Shown: positions 1-7,073 of the stretch, piece after piece
How positions within the stretch are numbered: position 1 is the stretch's first letter
Layout of the letters: each line of letters begins with the position of its first letter
Assembly: GCA_029261795.1 (NCBI GenBank)
Contig: JAJDAP010000127.1
Coordinates: forward strand, 1-64,000
Direction: 5' to 3'
From: Deltaproteobacteria bacterium
GTDB taxonomy: Bacteria; Myxococcota_A; UBA9160; UBA6930
Length of the DNA stretch: 64,000 nt
Notes under the pieces: model-generated
What the model saw: the letters and a program-made list of their open reading frames with translations, nothing else
Databases searched by the model: none
Told to the model about the DNA's origin: nothing
Made by a program: the position numbers and the translations under genes

Positions 1-411
1 GACGTACGCGTCGGTGCGTACAGGAGATCAGTGTGGGGAAAGCGAGCGAGCTGCTGGAAGAGTGCCCCGCTGGACCGAGTCAAGAGCACGCAAGTGCCCT
101 GCCGCGAAGCGGTTTAGTTCAACTACTATTGGACCCCACCAGGGAGCCTCCGTAACAGTACACGCTTGCAGCCTAATTCCGGTGGCGGTGTGGAATCTTG
201 GGGGGTTGCGGCGATGGCGGTCGGGAAACGTTGCGAAGAGCTGCTGCGTAATTGCGGATTTGGTGGATATCGTGGCGTGGTTGCCGCCTATTCGCGGGAC
301 GGGTGAGTGATGGGTGGGGTCAAGTGGCTGGCGGAATTGGTGATTGGGCGCTTGTAGCGCCCGCGGGGAGTCCAAACACTGCGAGGCCTTTTTGGAGTGC
401 CGGGCGGGGGG
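1..411. other. Intergenic/non-coding stretch beyond the integrase stop
   Basis: I find no convincing gene here on either strand. Open frames exist but lack family resemblance and a ribosome binding site. The stretch lies beyond the 3' end of the integron-type integrase. It holds a short perfect hairpin (346-362) and a GCCGC-GAA-GCGG palindrome around 101-112. The palindrome resembles the centre of some attC sites, but the flanking core sites are not convincing. It may be the edge of a mobile or cassette region that continues left of the window. Confidence 0.4.
346..362 (-). terminator. Hairpin downstream of the integrase gene
   Basis: A perfect 7-bp inverted repeat (GGGCGCT, TGT loop, AGCGCCC) lies 50 bases beyond the integrase stop codon. 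No clear T-run follows on the minus strand, so a terminator role is inferred from position and stem strength only. Confidence 0.35.
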
Positions 412-1398
412 CTACAGGCGATCGGCCGGGCTCATCAGGCCCATTGGGCCACGGTCGAGGACGTGGGTGTAGATCATCGTCGTGCGGACATCGCGGTGGC
501 CGAGCAGCCGTTGGACGCTGCGGATGTCGACGCCGTCTTCGAGAAGGTGGGTCGCGAAGGAATGTCGCAGCGCGTGGCAGGTGACCCGCTTCGGGATTTC
601 GGCTTTCTGGCCGCCCTTTCGGATCGAGCGTTGTAGCACCGTCTCGTGGAGGTGGTGTCGGTGTTGGAGGCCGGTCTGCGGATCGCGTCCGAGTCGCGTC
701 GCCGGGAACACGTACTGCCACGCCCAGTCTCTTCCAGCGCTCGGGTACTTTCGGCGCAGGGCGTGCGGCAGCGGGGCCTCACCACGGCCGATGTCGAGAT
801 CGCTCTGGTGCAGCCGTTGCACGTTCGCCAGGTGCTCGCGGAGGGGCGTTTCACAGAGCTTCGGCAATGTCGTGGCGCGATCCTTGTCCCCCTTGCCCTC
901 TCGGACCATGATCTGATGGCGGTCGAAATCGAGGTCCTTCACCCGCAGCCGGAGGCACTCGAGCAGTCGCAGGCCTCCTCCGTAGAGGACGGTCAGGGGT
1001 AGGCGATTCCTCGGTTCGAGGACGGCGAGGAGCCGACGAACCTCGTCGCGCGATAGGACCACCGGCAACCGCGGCCGAACGGGTGCGCGTTCGAACTCGT
1101 CGAGATCCTCCAGCGGGCGGTCGAGGACGCGGGCATAGAGAAACAGAAGCGCACTCAAAGCCTGGTTCTGGGTCCGGGAAGCGACATTGCCTTCGAGCGC
1201 CAGATGCGAGAGGAACGCAATGACCTCGGGCGCACCCATCTCATTGGGATGCCGCTTGTCGTGGAAGAGGATGAAGCGGCGCACCCATGAGACGTAGGCG
1301 TCTTGCGTCCGCCGGCTGTAACGCCGGAGACGCGCGGTCTGGCGAACCTGGTCGAGGAAGCGCGGCGGCTTCGGTAGCTTGGACGGCGGCAAGGCCAT
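412..1398 (-). CDS. intI: Integron-type integrase (IntI-like tyrosine recombinase)
   Basis: Site-specific tyrosine recombinase of 328 aa. The N-terminal SAM-like core-binding domain spans about residues 12-105 and the catalytic domain about 110-325. The catalytic set is visible: Arg144 in GGLRLLE, a beta-hairpin Lys near 171, H-x-x-R at 275-278 (HALRHS), His301 in LLGHRD and nucleophile Tyr310 in MIYTHV. The extra segment at about 212-232 (RKYPSAGRDWAWQYVFPA) matches the IntI-specific patch that ordinary XerC/D proteins lack, which is why I call it an integron integrase. The gene diverges from the methyltransferase at 1495. In classical integrons attI and the cassettes lie on that side, beyond the integrase start, but no array of attC sites is evident. 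It may be a solitary chromosomal integrase. Family assignment is strong; activity is unknown. Confidence 0.9.
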   Translation of the reverse strand: MALPPSKLPKPPRFLDQVRQTARLRRYSRRTQDAYVSWVRRFILFHDKRHPNEMGAPEVIAFLSHLALEGNVASRTQNQALSALLFLYARVLDRPLEDLDEFERAPVRPRLPVVLSRDEVRRLLAVLEPRNRLPLTVLYGGGLRLLECLRLRVKDLDFDRHQIMVREGKGDKDRATTLPKLCETPLREHLANVQRLHQSDLDIGRGEAPLPHALRRKYPSAGRDWAWQYVFPATRLGRDPQTGLQHRHHLHETVLQRSIRKGGQKAEIPKRVTCHALRHSFATHLLEDGVDIRSVQRLLGHRDVRTTMIYTHVLDRGPMGLMSPADRL

Positions 1399-1494
1399 GG
1401 CATTTGTCCGCAGGGACCGGGCTTCGCGACGCTAGGCGAAATGCCTGGTTCACGCCATCGCAGTGCGTATGGCCGCTCGCGCTAGGCTCGCCCG
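1399..1494. promoter_or_regulatory. Divergent intergenic region, possible attI/promoter
   Basis: This is the 96-bp gap between the integrase start and the divergent methyltransferase. It contains GCTAGGC twice (near 1431 and 1480), one base away from the integron core-site consensus GTTRRRY. The second copy also reads as TAGGCT, a plausible -10 hexamer (TANNNT) close to the GTG at 1495. Either role is inferred from position; no second integrase-binding site could be identified. Confidence 0.25.
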
Positions 1495-2151
1495 GTGGCC
1501 CCGCCCTCCGAACCCGAGCCCCCCTCACCCTTCCCCGAAGGCTTCTTCGATCGCCAGGATCCGAGTCCGGACGCGGGCTTCTACACGGTGCCGCGGCTGG
1601 TGGTCCACATCGATGCGGCCACCATCTCGGCGCTGACGCAGTGGTATGGCGAGGTGCTCGCGCCCGGTTCGGACGTGTTGGATTTCATGTCGTCCTGGGT
1701 TTCGCATCTGCCGCCGGAAACGGCGCTGCCGCTGGGCCGCGTGGTCGGCCTCGGTATGAACGCGGAGGAACTGGCGGCGAATCCGCGGCTCTCGTCCTTC
1801 GACGTGCACGATCTGAATGCGAATCCGTCGCTTCCATACGGAAACGCCAGTTTCGATGCCGCGCTCTGCGCCGTCTCGATCCAGTACCTGACGAGGCCGG
1901 TCGAAGTCATGGGCGAAATCGCGCGGGTGTTGCGCCCGGGTGGCCAGGTCGCCATCGCGATGTCGCATAGGTGTTTCCCTACCAAGGCGATCCGGGCATT
2001 CCACATGCTGCCGCCGGAAGAGCGCTTTCGCGCCGTGGGTCTGTATCTGGCGCAGGCGGGCGGCTTCGAAGCGGCGCGGATGATCGATCGCTCGCCCTCC
2101 GGCGCGGATCCGCTCTGGATCGTCACGGCGCGAAGAACAGCGCCGGAGTGA
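1495..2151 (+). CDS. SAM-dependent methyltransferase (class I, type 11-like)
   Basis: A 218-aa class I methyltransferase. The fold is readable: a strand with the nucleotide-binding acidic region (DVLDFMSSW, about residues 61-69), a GLGMN motif in place of the second acidic loop (about 86-90), an LPYGNASFDAALCAVSIQYL block (motif IV, about 112-130) and a VLRPGG motif (motif V, about 142-147). The glycine-rich motif I is replaced by MSSWVSHLP, a variant seen in a subgroup that may not bind SAM canonically. The start is GTG. The substrate cannot be inferred. It stands alone, divergent from the integrase, with a terminator-like hairpin after its stop, so it could be read as a single-gene cassette; this is speculative. 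Confidence 0.75.
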   Translation: MAPPSEPEPPSPFPEGFFDRQDPSPDAGFYTVPRLVVHIDAATISALTQWYGEVLAPGSDVLDFMSSWVSHLPPETALPLGRVVGLGMNAEELAANPRLSSFDVHDLNANPSLPYGNASFDAALCAVSIQYLTRPVEVMGEIARVLRPGGQVAIAMSHRCFPTKAIRAFHMLPPEERFRAVGLYLAQAGGFEAARMIDRSPSGADPLWIVTARRTAPE

Positions 2152-2160
2152 TAGGCTAGA

Positions 2161-2180
2161 GCCTCCGGCTGCGCGGAGGC
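2161..2180 (+). terminator. Hairpin after the methyltransferase
   Basis: A perfect 7-bp stem (GCCTCCG / CGGAGGC) with a 6-base loop begins 9 bases after the methyltransferase stop. There is no strong T-tract, so it may be a weak or Rho-assisted terminator. Confidence 0.45.
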
Positions 2181-2238
2181 GCCGCCGTTCTCCCACAGGA
2201 ACGCTCGATCCAGCCCGTCGCTCGGAGCCCCAACCGTC

Positions 2239-3216
2239 TTGCTCTCAGATCTCCTGATCACCACCGCCGGCCTGACGCTTCTCGTCGTCGGCGGCGATTC
2301 GATGGTGCGCGGCGCGTCTTCACTTGCAGCCCGGCTCGGCGTCTCGCCGCTCGCCATCGGGTTGACCGTCGTCGCCTTCGGAACCAGCGCTCCGGAACTC
2401 TTCGTCAACGTGACGGCCGCCATCCAGGGCAACACCGGGCTCTCCTTCGGCAACATCTTCGGCTCGAACATGGCCAACATCGGGTTGATCATCGCGCTCA
2501 CCGCGCTGGTCGGGCCCCTCCCCATCAACAACGTCGTGATCTCCCGCGAGGTTCCGATGATGTTGCTCGCCACCCTGGTCGCGGCAACGCTAGGCGTCGA
2601 TGCGCTGCTCGGCGACAGTATCAGCAGCTTCGACCGCGGCGACGGCATCGTGCTGCTGCTGATCTTCAGCGTGTTCGCCTACTACACCCTGCGCGATCTC
2701 GTGCGCCAACGCGGCGGGGAATTCGAGGACGAGTTCAGCGCCGGGCCTGCGCCACGGGTTCCCGAACACGGCCACGCCACCAGCATCGCGCTAACGGCGG
2801 CCGGCCTGGCGCTACTGGCCGCCGGCGGTGCCGTCACGGTCCATGGCGCCGAGGGCGTCGCTCGCGAACTGGGCGTCTCGGAGGCCATCATCGGCCTGAC
2901 CCTGGTGGCCGTCGGTACCAGTTTGCCGGAACTCGTCGCCTCCATCATTGCCAGCATGCGCGGCCACCCGGACATGGCCGTGGGCAACGTCGTCGGTTCG
3001 AACATCTTCAACCTGTTGATCGTGCTCGGCACCACGGCGACGATCCGCCCGATCCCGGTCCCGCCCGGCGGCGCCATCGACCTGCTGATCGTGATCCTGC
3101 TTTCGACCCTGCTCTGGCTCACCTCCATGAGCCAGGGCCGCACGATCATTCGCGCGGAAGCCACGATGCTGCTGATCCTCTACTTCGGCTACATGGGCGT
3201 CCGCACGCTCGCCTGA
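2239..3216 (+). CDS. Calcium/sodium antiporter (CaCA family, YrbG-like)
   Basis: A 325-aa inner-membrane cation exchanger with two homologous halves, as expected for the Ca2+:cation antiporter superfamily. Each half carries the alpha-repeat signature: GTSAPELFVN (about residue 55) with GSNMANIG (about 80) in the first half, and GTSLPELVAS (about 230) with GSNIFNLLIVLG (about 254) in the second. The acidic residues in the PEL motifs bind the transported ion in this family. About ten hydrophobic segments are visible, with a charged loop around 150-180 joining the halves. The start is TTG; the product begins LSDLLITTAGL. No partner gene is linked. Known members exchange Ca2+ for Na+ or H+; the exact ions here are inferred from family. 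Confidence 0.9.
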   Translation: MLSDLLITTAGLTLLVVGGDSMVRGASSLAARLGVSPLAIGLTVVAFGTSAPELFVNVTAAIQGNTGLSFGNIFGSNMANIGLIIALTALVGPLPINNVVISREVPMMLLATLVAATLGVDALLGDSISSFDRGDGIVLLLIFSVFAYYTLRDLVRQRGGEFEDEFSAGPAPRVPEHGHATSIALTAAGLALLAAGGAVTVHGAEGVARELGVSEAIIGLTLVAVGTSLPELVASIIASMRGHPDMAVGNVVGSNIFNLLIVLGTTATIRPIPVPPGGAIDLLIVILLSTLLWLTSMSQGRTIIRAEATMLLILYFGYMGVRTLA

Positions 3217-3241
3217 CAGCGACCCATCGCGAAGGAGAAAC

Positions 3242-3466
3242 GAGAGCGGCGCCGACGAGGAATGCCTGTTCTGTGCCAACTGCGGTGTTCGCATCCTCAA
3301 CCGGATCAGCACGCGCCCCGACACCGTGAACGTCAAGCCCGGCTCTCTCGACGAGACGTCGTGGCTAGAGCCCGCGCTCCACGTATGAACGCGACGCCGG
3401 CAGGCGTGGTTCGAGCTCCCCGACGGCGTTCCTTCGTTCCCCGGGAACCCGTCGCGCCGGAGCTAG
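3242..3466 (+). pseudogene. Remnant of a GFA-family (CENP-V/GFA) protein
   Basis: Reading from 3242 gives the C-terminal half of a glutathione-dependent formaldehyde-activating enzyme-like domain. It contains EECLFCANCGVRIL (the zinc-binding C-x-x-C of the fold), then KPGSLDETSWLEPALHV and, after an in-frame TGA at 3386-3388, TRRRQAWFELPDG. The family normally has a Trp at the position of the TGA (H-[IV]-W-T), so TGG to TGA is the simplest change. The N-terminal half with the first cysteines is missing. Truncation plus nonsense codon make this a decaying gene. Its end overlaps the last bases of the convergent MAPEG gene by 4 nt. Selenocysteine is unlikely because the conserved residue is Trp, not Cys. 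Confidence 0.7.
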
Positions 3467-3849
3467 GCGCTCAGGATCGCGTTGCCGGCGAGCACCAGGC
3501 CGCTCAAGTAGGTGAGCACTGCGCCCCCGAAGCGCAACGGATTGGCCTTTTCGAGGCTTCCCATCATCAGGCCGACCGCGATCAGGTAGCGGCCCAAGGT
3601 CGCAATGCCCATGACCCAGAGCACCCAGGTTGCCGGCTCGAGCTGCGCTGCGACCAGGATCAGCACGGCCAGCATCGGCGCATACTCGGCCGTGTTGCCG
3701 TGGGCGCGCACCAGCTTGTGCAGCGGATCGATGGGATCGCTCGAATGGCCGATGGTCGCTTCGGACTTGCCGCGTTGCAGCGAGACGGCGAAGCCCAGGC
3801 CGAAGAGCAAGAGACCGAGCAGGCCGGTGCAGATGATGGCAACCGTCAT
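3463..3849 (-). CDS. MAPEG family membrane protein
   Basis: A 128-aa membrane protein of the MAPEG superfamily (membrane-associated proteins in eicosanoid and glutathione metabolism). Four hydrophobic segments fit the family fold. The hallmark loop after the first helix is present as RAHGNTAEYAPML (about residues 48-60), matching the family R-x-x-N-x-x-E pattern that contributes to glutathione binding. Bacterial members are mostly uncharacterised, and some have glutathione transferase or peroxidase activity. A glutathione reductase lies 1 kb downstream in the same orientation, and a glutathione-linked GFA remnant overlaps the 3' end, so a glutathione link is plausible but not shown. Confidence 0.85.
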   Translation of the reverse strand: MTVAIICTGLLGLLLFGLGFAVSLQRGKSEATIGHSSDPIDPLHKLVRAHGNTAEYAPMLAVLILVAAQLEPATWVLWVMGIATLGRYLIAVGLMMGSLEKANPLRFGGAVLTYLSGLVLAGNAILSA

Positions 3850-3931
3850 GGGGTTCCTCCGCGCGGGAAGTTCCGCGTCGGGAACACGCTACCAGAAGCG
3901 GCCGAACCCCGAACCGAACCAGCGTGGTGCA

Positions 3932-4273
3932 TCAGCCCAACAGTTCGCCAAACACTTCCTCATTGAAGCCCACCAGCACTGTCTTGCCCCTGCGGATCGT
4001 GGGCGCCCGCAGGTTCCCGGTGGGTCCGAGCATCGCGTCGACGAGCGCCTTGGGGGCTTTCCCGCCCGGCTTGAACTCGTCGACCTTCTTGCCCTTCATC
4101 ACCACGACCTTGGAAGCGGCCTTGGCCAGCTCGCCCGCTTCCTTGCGCGCCAACTTGCGGCTCGCCGGGATCGTTTCCTTCGGCTCGATGCCTTGTGCGT
4201 CCAGAAACTTGGACGCTCGGGTACAAGAGGTTCAGCCCTTGCGGTGGTAGTACCAGTCGATGCGCTTGGCCAT
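3932..4273 (-). CDS. ArsC/Spx-like selenoprotein (UxxC), in-frame UGA read as selenocysteine
   Basis: A 113-aa thioredoxin-fold protein of the ArsC/Spx/YffB family. The ATG at 4273 has a good ribosome site (GAAGGAG, 6-7 bases upstream). The product begins MAKRIDWYYHRKG, then a TGA codon (4234-4232, residue 14), then TSCTRASKFLDAQGI. Relatives have Cys at residue 14 in a C-x-x-C redox motif (HRKGCTSC), so UGA gives U-x-x-C. A hairpin fitting the bacterial SECIS model starts 15 nt after the UGA. The C-terminal half contains TGNLRAPTIRRG, the family cis-Pro region, and stays open to the stop at 3932. Reading frame and similarity continue on both sides of the UGA, which argues against a pseudogene. 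The role is inferred as a thiol/selenol oxidoreductase; arsenate reduction is only one possibility. Ordinary gene calling would report only an internal fragment of about 73 aa. Confidence 0.85.
4192..4227 (-). promoter_or_regulatory. bSECIS-like hairpin within the selenoprotein gene
   Basis: Just 3' of the UGA on the coding strand is a 7-bp perfect stem (GCGTCCA at 4216-4210, TGGACGC at 4203-4197). Its 6-base loop is AGTTTC (4209-4204). An outer 5-bp stem (CTTGT at 4227-4223, ACAAG at 4196-4192) closes it around a 6-nt bulge. The loop begins 22 nt after the UGA and has G at its second position, within the spacing and loop rule known for bacterial SECIS elements recognised by SelB. Confidence 0.75.
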
Positions 4274-4303
4274 GGAGATCTCCTTCTCGAAAGCCCCGGC
4301 AGG

Positions 4304-4957
4304 CTAGCGATTCTTCGCCTCGTCACGCACGCGCTTCTTCGTCGCCGCCCAGGAACAGATCGGACAACCGGCGAGGTCGTGTCCCCGCGCCGGGCAATGC
4401 TCGCGCCCGAAATAGATGATCTGTAGATGCAGTCGGCCCCAATGTTCCGGCGCCCAGAGCCGCTTCAGATCCCGCTCGGTCTGCTCGACGTTCTTGCCGT
4501 TCGTGAGCCCCCAACGTTGGGCGAGCCGATGGATGTGCGTATCGACGGCGAAGGCAGGATGACCGAAGCCCTGGTTCATCACCACGCTCGCGGTCTTGTG
4601 CCCGACACCCGGGAGCGCTTCCAGCAGCTCGAAGCTCTCGGGAACCGCGCCGTCGTACCGTTCGACCAACGTCTGCGAAAGCGCGCGCACGTTCTTCGCC
4701 TTCGTCGGCGCCAGGCCACAGCTCTTGATCTTCGCCAGGATCGCGCGCGTCGGCAGCTTCGCCATCGCGTGGGCGTCCGGGCCGATCGAGAACAGCCCCG
4801 GCGTAACCTTGTTCACGCGCTCGTCGGTGCACTGCGCCGAGAGCAACACCGCAACCAACAACTGGAACGGAGCCTCGTGCTCGAGCGGCACCGGAATCTC
4901 CGGGTGGTAGCGATCGAGCAGTTTGCGGATCCGCTCGGCCTTCTCGGCGCGCTTCAC
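4304..4957 (-). CDS. nth: Endonuclease III (DNA glycosylase/AP lyase)
   Basis: A 217-aa base-excision repair enzyme that removes oxidised pyrimidines and cleaves at the abasic site. The helix-hairpin-helix is LPGVGHKTASVV (about residues 112-123) with catalytic Lys in GHKTA. The catalytic Asp is in AVDTHIHRL (about 136-144). The GTG start at 4957 overlaps the upstream gor stop (GTGA), so the two are translationally coupled; longer frames would run into gor. The C-terminal cysteine loop is odd. It reads C-x9-C-x2-C (HCPARGHDLAGCPICSW) rather than the classical C-x6-C-x2-C-x5-C, with no fourth Cys afterwards, so the usual [4Fe-4S] cluster may be absent or differently bound. Confidence 0.92.
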   Translation of the reverse strand: MKRAEKAERIRKLLDRYHPEIPVPLEHEAPFQLLVAVLLSAQCTDERVNKVTPGLFSIGPDAHAMAKLPTRAILAKIKSCGLAPTKAKNVRALSQTLVERYDGAVPESFELLEALPGVGHKTASVVMNQGFGHPAFAVDTHIHRLAQRWGLTNGKNVEQTERDLKRLWAPEHWGRLHLQIIYFGREHCPARGHDLAGCPICSWAATKKRVRDEAKNR

Positions 4958-6309
4958 TCGGCGACGGGCGTCCGCATCGTCACGAACTCCTCGGCGCTGG
5001 TCGGGTGGATCCCCACGGTCGCGTCGAACTGGGCTTTGGTCGCGCCGCATTGGATCGCGATGCCGAGGCCCTGCGTGATCTCACCGGCATCCGGGCCGAC
5101 CATGTGGCAGCCCACCACCTTGTCACTGGCCCGATCGACGATCAGCTTCATCATCGTCTTCTCGTCGCTGCCCGTGAGCGTGTGCTTCAAGGCGCGGAAC
5201 TTCTCTCTGTAGACGACGATATCGCCGTACTGCTCCCGAGCCTCGGCCTCGGTCACGCCAACGGTACCGATGTTAGGCTGACTGAAGACCGCTGTCGGCA
5301 CGTTCGCGTGATTCGGCGCGGTCGGATTGTCGTGGTAGAGCGTCTGGACGAATGCCATCGCCTCGGCAATCGCCATCGGCGTCAGTTGCAGCCGGTCGGT
5401 CACGTCGCCGATCGCCCAGACGCTCGGCACGTTCGTGCGCGAGTACTCGTCCACGAGGATCTCGCCCTTCCGGCCCGTCTTGACGCCGGCCGCTTCGAGA
5501 CCGAGCCCGTCGGTCTTCGGCACGCGCCCGGTCGCGTACATCACCACGTCACACTCGATGGTGTCGCCCGTCGTGAGCGTGAGCACGCGGATGCCGCCGG
5601 CACCCAGCTCGATCTTCGTGACATCGGTTTCGAAGCGGAGATCGATCTGCTTCTTGCGCATCTCCTCCGCGAGCGTCGTGCGGCAATCGTCGTCGAAGCC
5701 GCGCAGGAACAACTCGCCGCGGTACAACTGCGTGACCTCCGCGCCCAGCCCATGGAAGATGCCCGCGAACTCCACCGCGATGTAGCCGCCTCCGACCACG
5801 ACCACGCGCCCGGGAAGCTCGTCGAGATGGAACGCTTCATTCGAACTGATCGCGTGTTCGATCCCTGGCGTGTCTGGCATGCTAGGCCAGGCTCCCGGCG
5901 CCACGAGCAGGTTCTCGCAGGTGATCTCGCGCCCGCCGATGGAAACCGACTGCGGACCCGTGATCTTGGCCGTGCCTTCGATCCGCTCGACCCCGGCATT
6001 GTCGAGCAGGTTCGCGTAGATCCCGTTCAGCCGTTCGATCTCTGTGTTCTTGTTGGCGATCAGCGTCTTCCAATCGAACTGGCGCGGACCGACACTCCAA
6101 CCGAAACCTGCCGCTTCCTCGAAGTCCTCTGCGTAGTGCGACGCGTAGACGAACAACTTCTTGGGAATACACCCCACGTTCACGCAGGTTCCGCCGAGAT
6201 AGCGTTCCTCGGCGACAGCGACGCGCGCGCCCGTCGGAGCCGCCATGCGGGCAGCGCGCACACCGCCGGAGCCCGCGCCGATCACAAACAGGTCGTAGTC
6301 GAATGCCAT
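4954..6309 (-). CDS. gor: Glutathione-disulfide reductase
   Basis: A 451-aa FAD-dependent pyridine nucleotide-disulfide oxidoreductase. The N-terminal FAD-binding GAGSGGVRAAR lies at about residues 10-20. The redox-active cysteines are in GGTCVNVGCIPKK (about 38-50), and a NADPH Rossmann motif is VVGGGYIAVEFAG (about 169-181). Arginines after it (LYRGELFLRGFD) suggest NADPH rather than NADH. A second FAD motif is WAIGDVTDRLQLTP (about 298-311), and the C-terminal HPTSAEE holds the His-Glu pair of the partner active site. It reduces GSSG to GSH in the cytoplasm. I chose the ATG at 6309 (MAFDYDLFVIG); a 13-codon longer frame exists. It is followed, with a 4-base overlap, by nth. Confidence 0.94.
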   Translation of the reverse strand: MAFDYDLFVIGAGSGGVRAARMAAPTGARVAVAEERYLGGTCVNVGCIPKKLFVYASHYAEDFEEAAGFGWSVGPRQFDWKTLIANKNTEIERLNGIYANLLDNAGVERIEGTAKITGPQSVSIGGREITCENLLVAPGAWPSMPDTPGIEHAISSNEAFHLDELPGRVVVVGGGYIAVEFAGIFHGLGAEVTQLYRGELFLRGFDDDCRTTLAEEMRKKQIDLRFETDVTKIELGAGGIRVLTLTTGDTIECDVVMYATGRVPKTDGLGLEAAGVKTGRKGEILVDEYSRTNVPSVWAIGDVTDRLQLTPMAIAEAMAFVQTLYHDNPTAPNHANVPTAVFSQPNIGTVGVTEAEAREQYGDIVVYREKFRALKHTLTGSDEKTMMKLIVDRASDKVVGCHMVGPDAGEITQGLGIAIQCGATKAQFDATVGIHPTSAEEFVTMRTPVAE

Positions 6310-6344
6310 GGCGCGAAGTCTAGCGAGGCCCCGAGCGACGCCGT

Positions 6345-7040
6345 TCAACCCCCGGCGGCGGTTTCCACGTCCTGGAACTCGGCGGCCAGGGCGTCCGCTT
6401 TCTGCAGGACGCGGCGCACGTAGCGTCCCCGGCCCGAACGACCCGCGGCCAACAGCCGCCTCAAGCGCGCCGGCCCGACGTTGTAGGCCGCCAGTGCCAG
6501 TTCGGTGCTTCCGAAGCGCACGCGCTGTTCCACCAGATAGGCCAGCCCGATCCGCACGTTCGCCACAGGGTCGTAGAGCGTCGTTTCATTCTTCCATTCG
6601 AACCCGTGTCGTTCCGCGATGTCGCGCGCCACGAAGGGGCGAATCTGCATCAGCCCGAGAGAGCCCCGCGGCCCCCGAGCGCGCGGATCGAAGCGGCTCT
6701 CCTGTTGGATCAAGCCGAGCACCGTCATCACCGGAACCCCGTGCTCGAGTTCCCCACGATGCAGAAGCTGCGCGATCGCCTCCTGGGCAAGCGGGTCGAC
6801 CCGGTGGGCGTGCTCGCGCAGCACCCGGCGCACGCTGCGCAATGCCCCGGGCGCCTGGGGCGGGCTCGGCGCAACCGGCACCGTCGTCGCATCCGGCGGA
6901 GCGACATAGCGCTCGGCCAGTGGAACGCTCGGCACTGCCGCTGCCGGCGGCGGGCCCACGGCCGGGGGCGGACCGGCGCATCCCAACGCCAGACCCAGCC
7001 AACTGATTCCCACCCCGAGTGCCCGGTACCGCACGGGCAC
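6345..7040 (-). CDS. Lytic transglycosylase lipoprotein (SLT domain)
   Basis: About 231 aa. A GTG start at 7040 gives a lipoprotein signal with lipobox LALGC (Cys21), followed by a Pro/Ala-rich spacer. The SLT (goose-lysozyme-like) domain starts near residue 75. Catalytic Glu114 is in IQQESRFDP, followed by GPRGSLGLMQIRP and AAYNVGPARLRRL, the family motifs for the active site and glycan groove. It would cleave peptidoglycan glycan strands to 1,6-anhydromuropeptides from the periplasmic face of the outer membrane. The start is uncertain: a second GTG lies at 7034, and longer frames would overlap the divergent yhbY-like gene. Confidence 0.85.
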   Translation of the reverse strand: MPVRYRALGVGISWLGLALGCAGPPPAVGPPPAAAVPSVPLAERYVAPPDATTVPVAPSPPQAPGALRSVRRVLREHAHRVDPLAQEAIAQLLHRGELEHGVPVMTVLGLIQQESRFDPRARGPRGSLGLMQIRPFVARDIAERHGFEWKNETTLYDPVANVRIGLAYLVEQRVRFGSTELALAAYNVGPARLRRLLAAGRSGRGRYVRRVLQKADALAAEFQDVETAAGG

Positions 7041-7073
7041 CGAGGGTAGGGCTTGCCTAGGCTCCCTGCCGCC

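Noticed and set aside
95-140. attC-like palindrome (GCCGC-GAA-GCGG) beside the integrase
   Set aside because: Only the central hairpin resembles an attC; the expected RYYYAAC and GTTRRRY core sites with proper spacing are not both present.
3242-3466. Second selenoprotein in the GFA remnant (in-frame TGA)
   Set aside because: The conserved residue at the TGA is Trp, not Cys, and the N-terminal half of the gene is missing, so it is a nonsense-mutated remnant.
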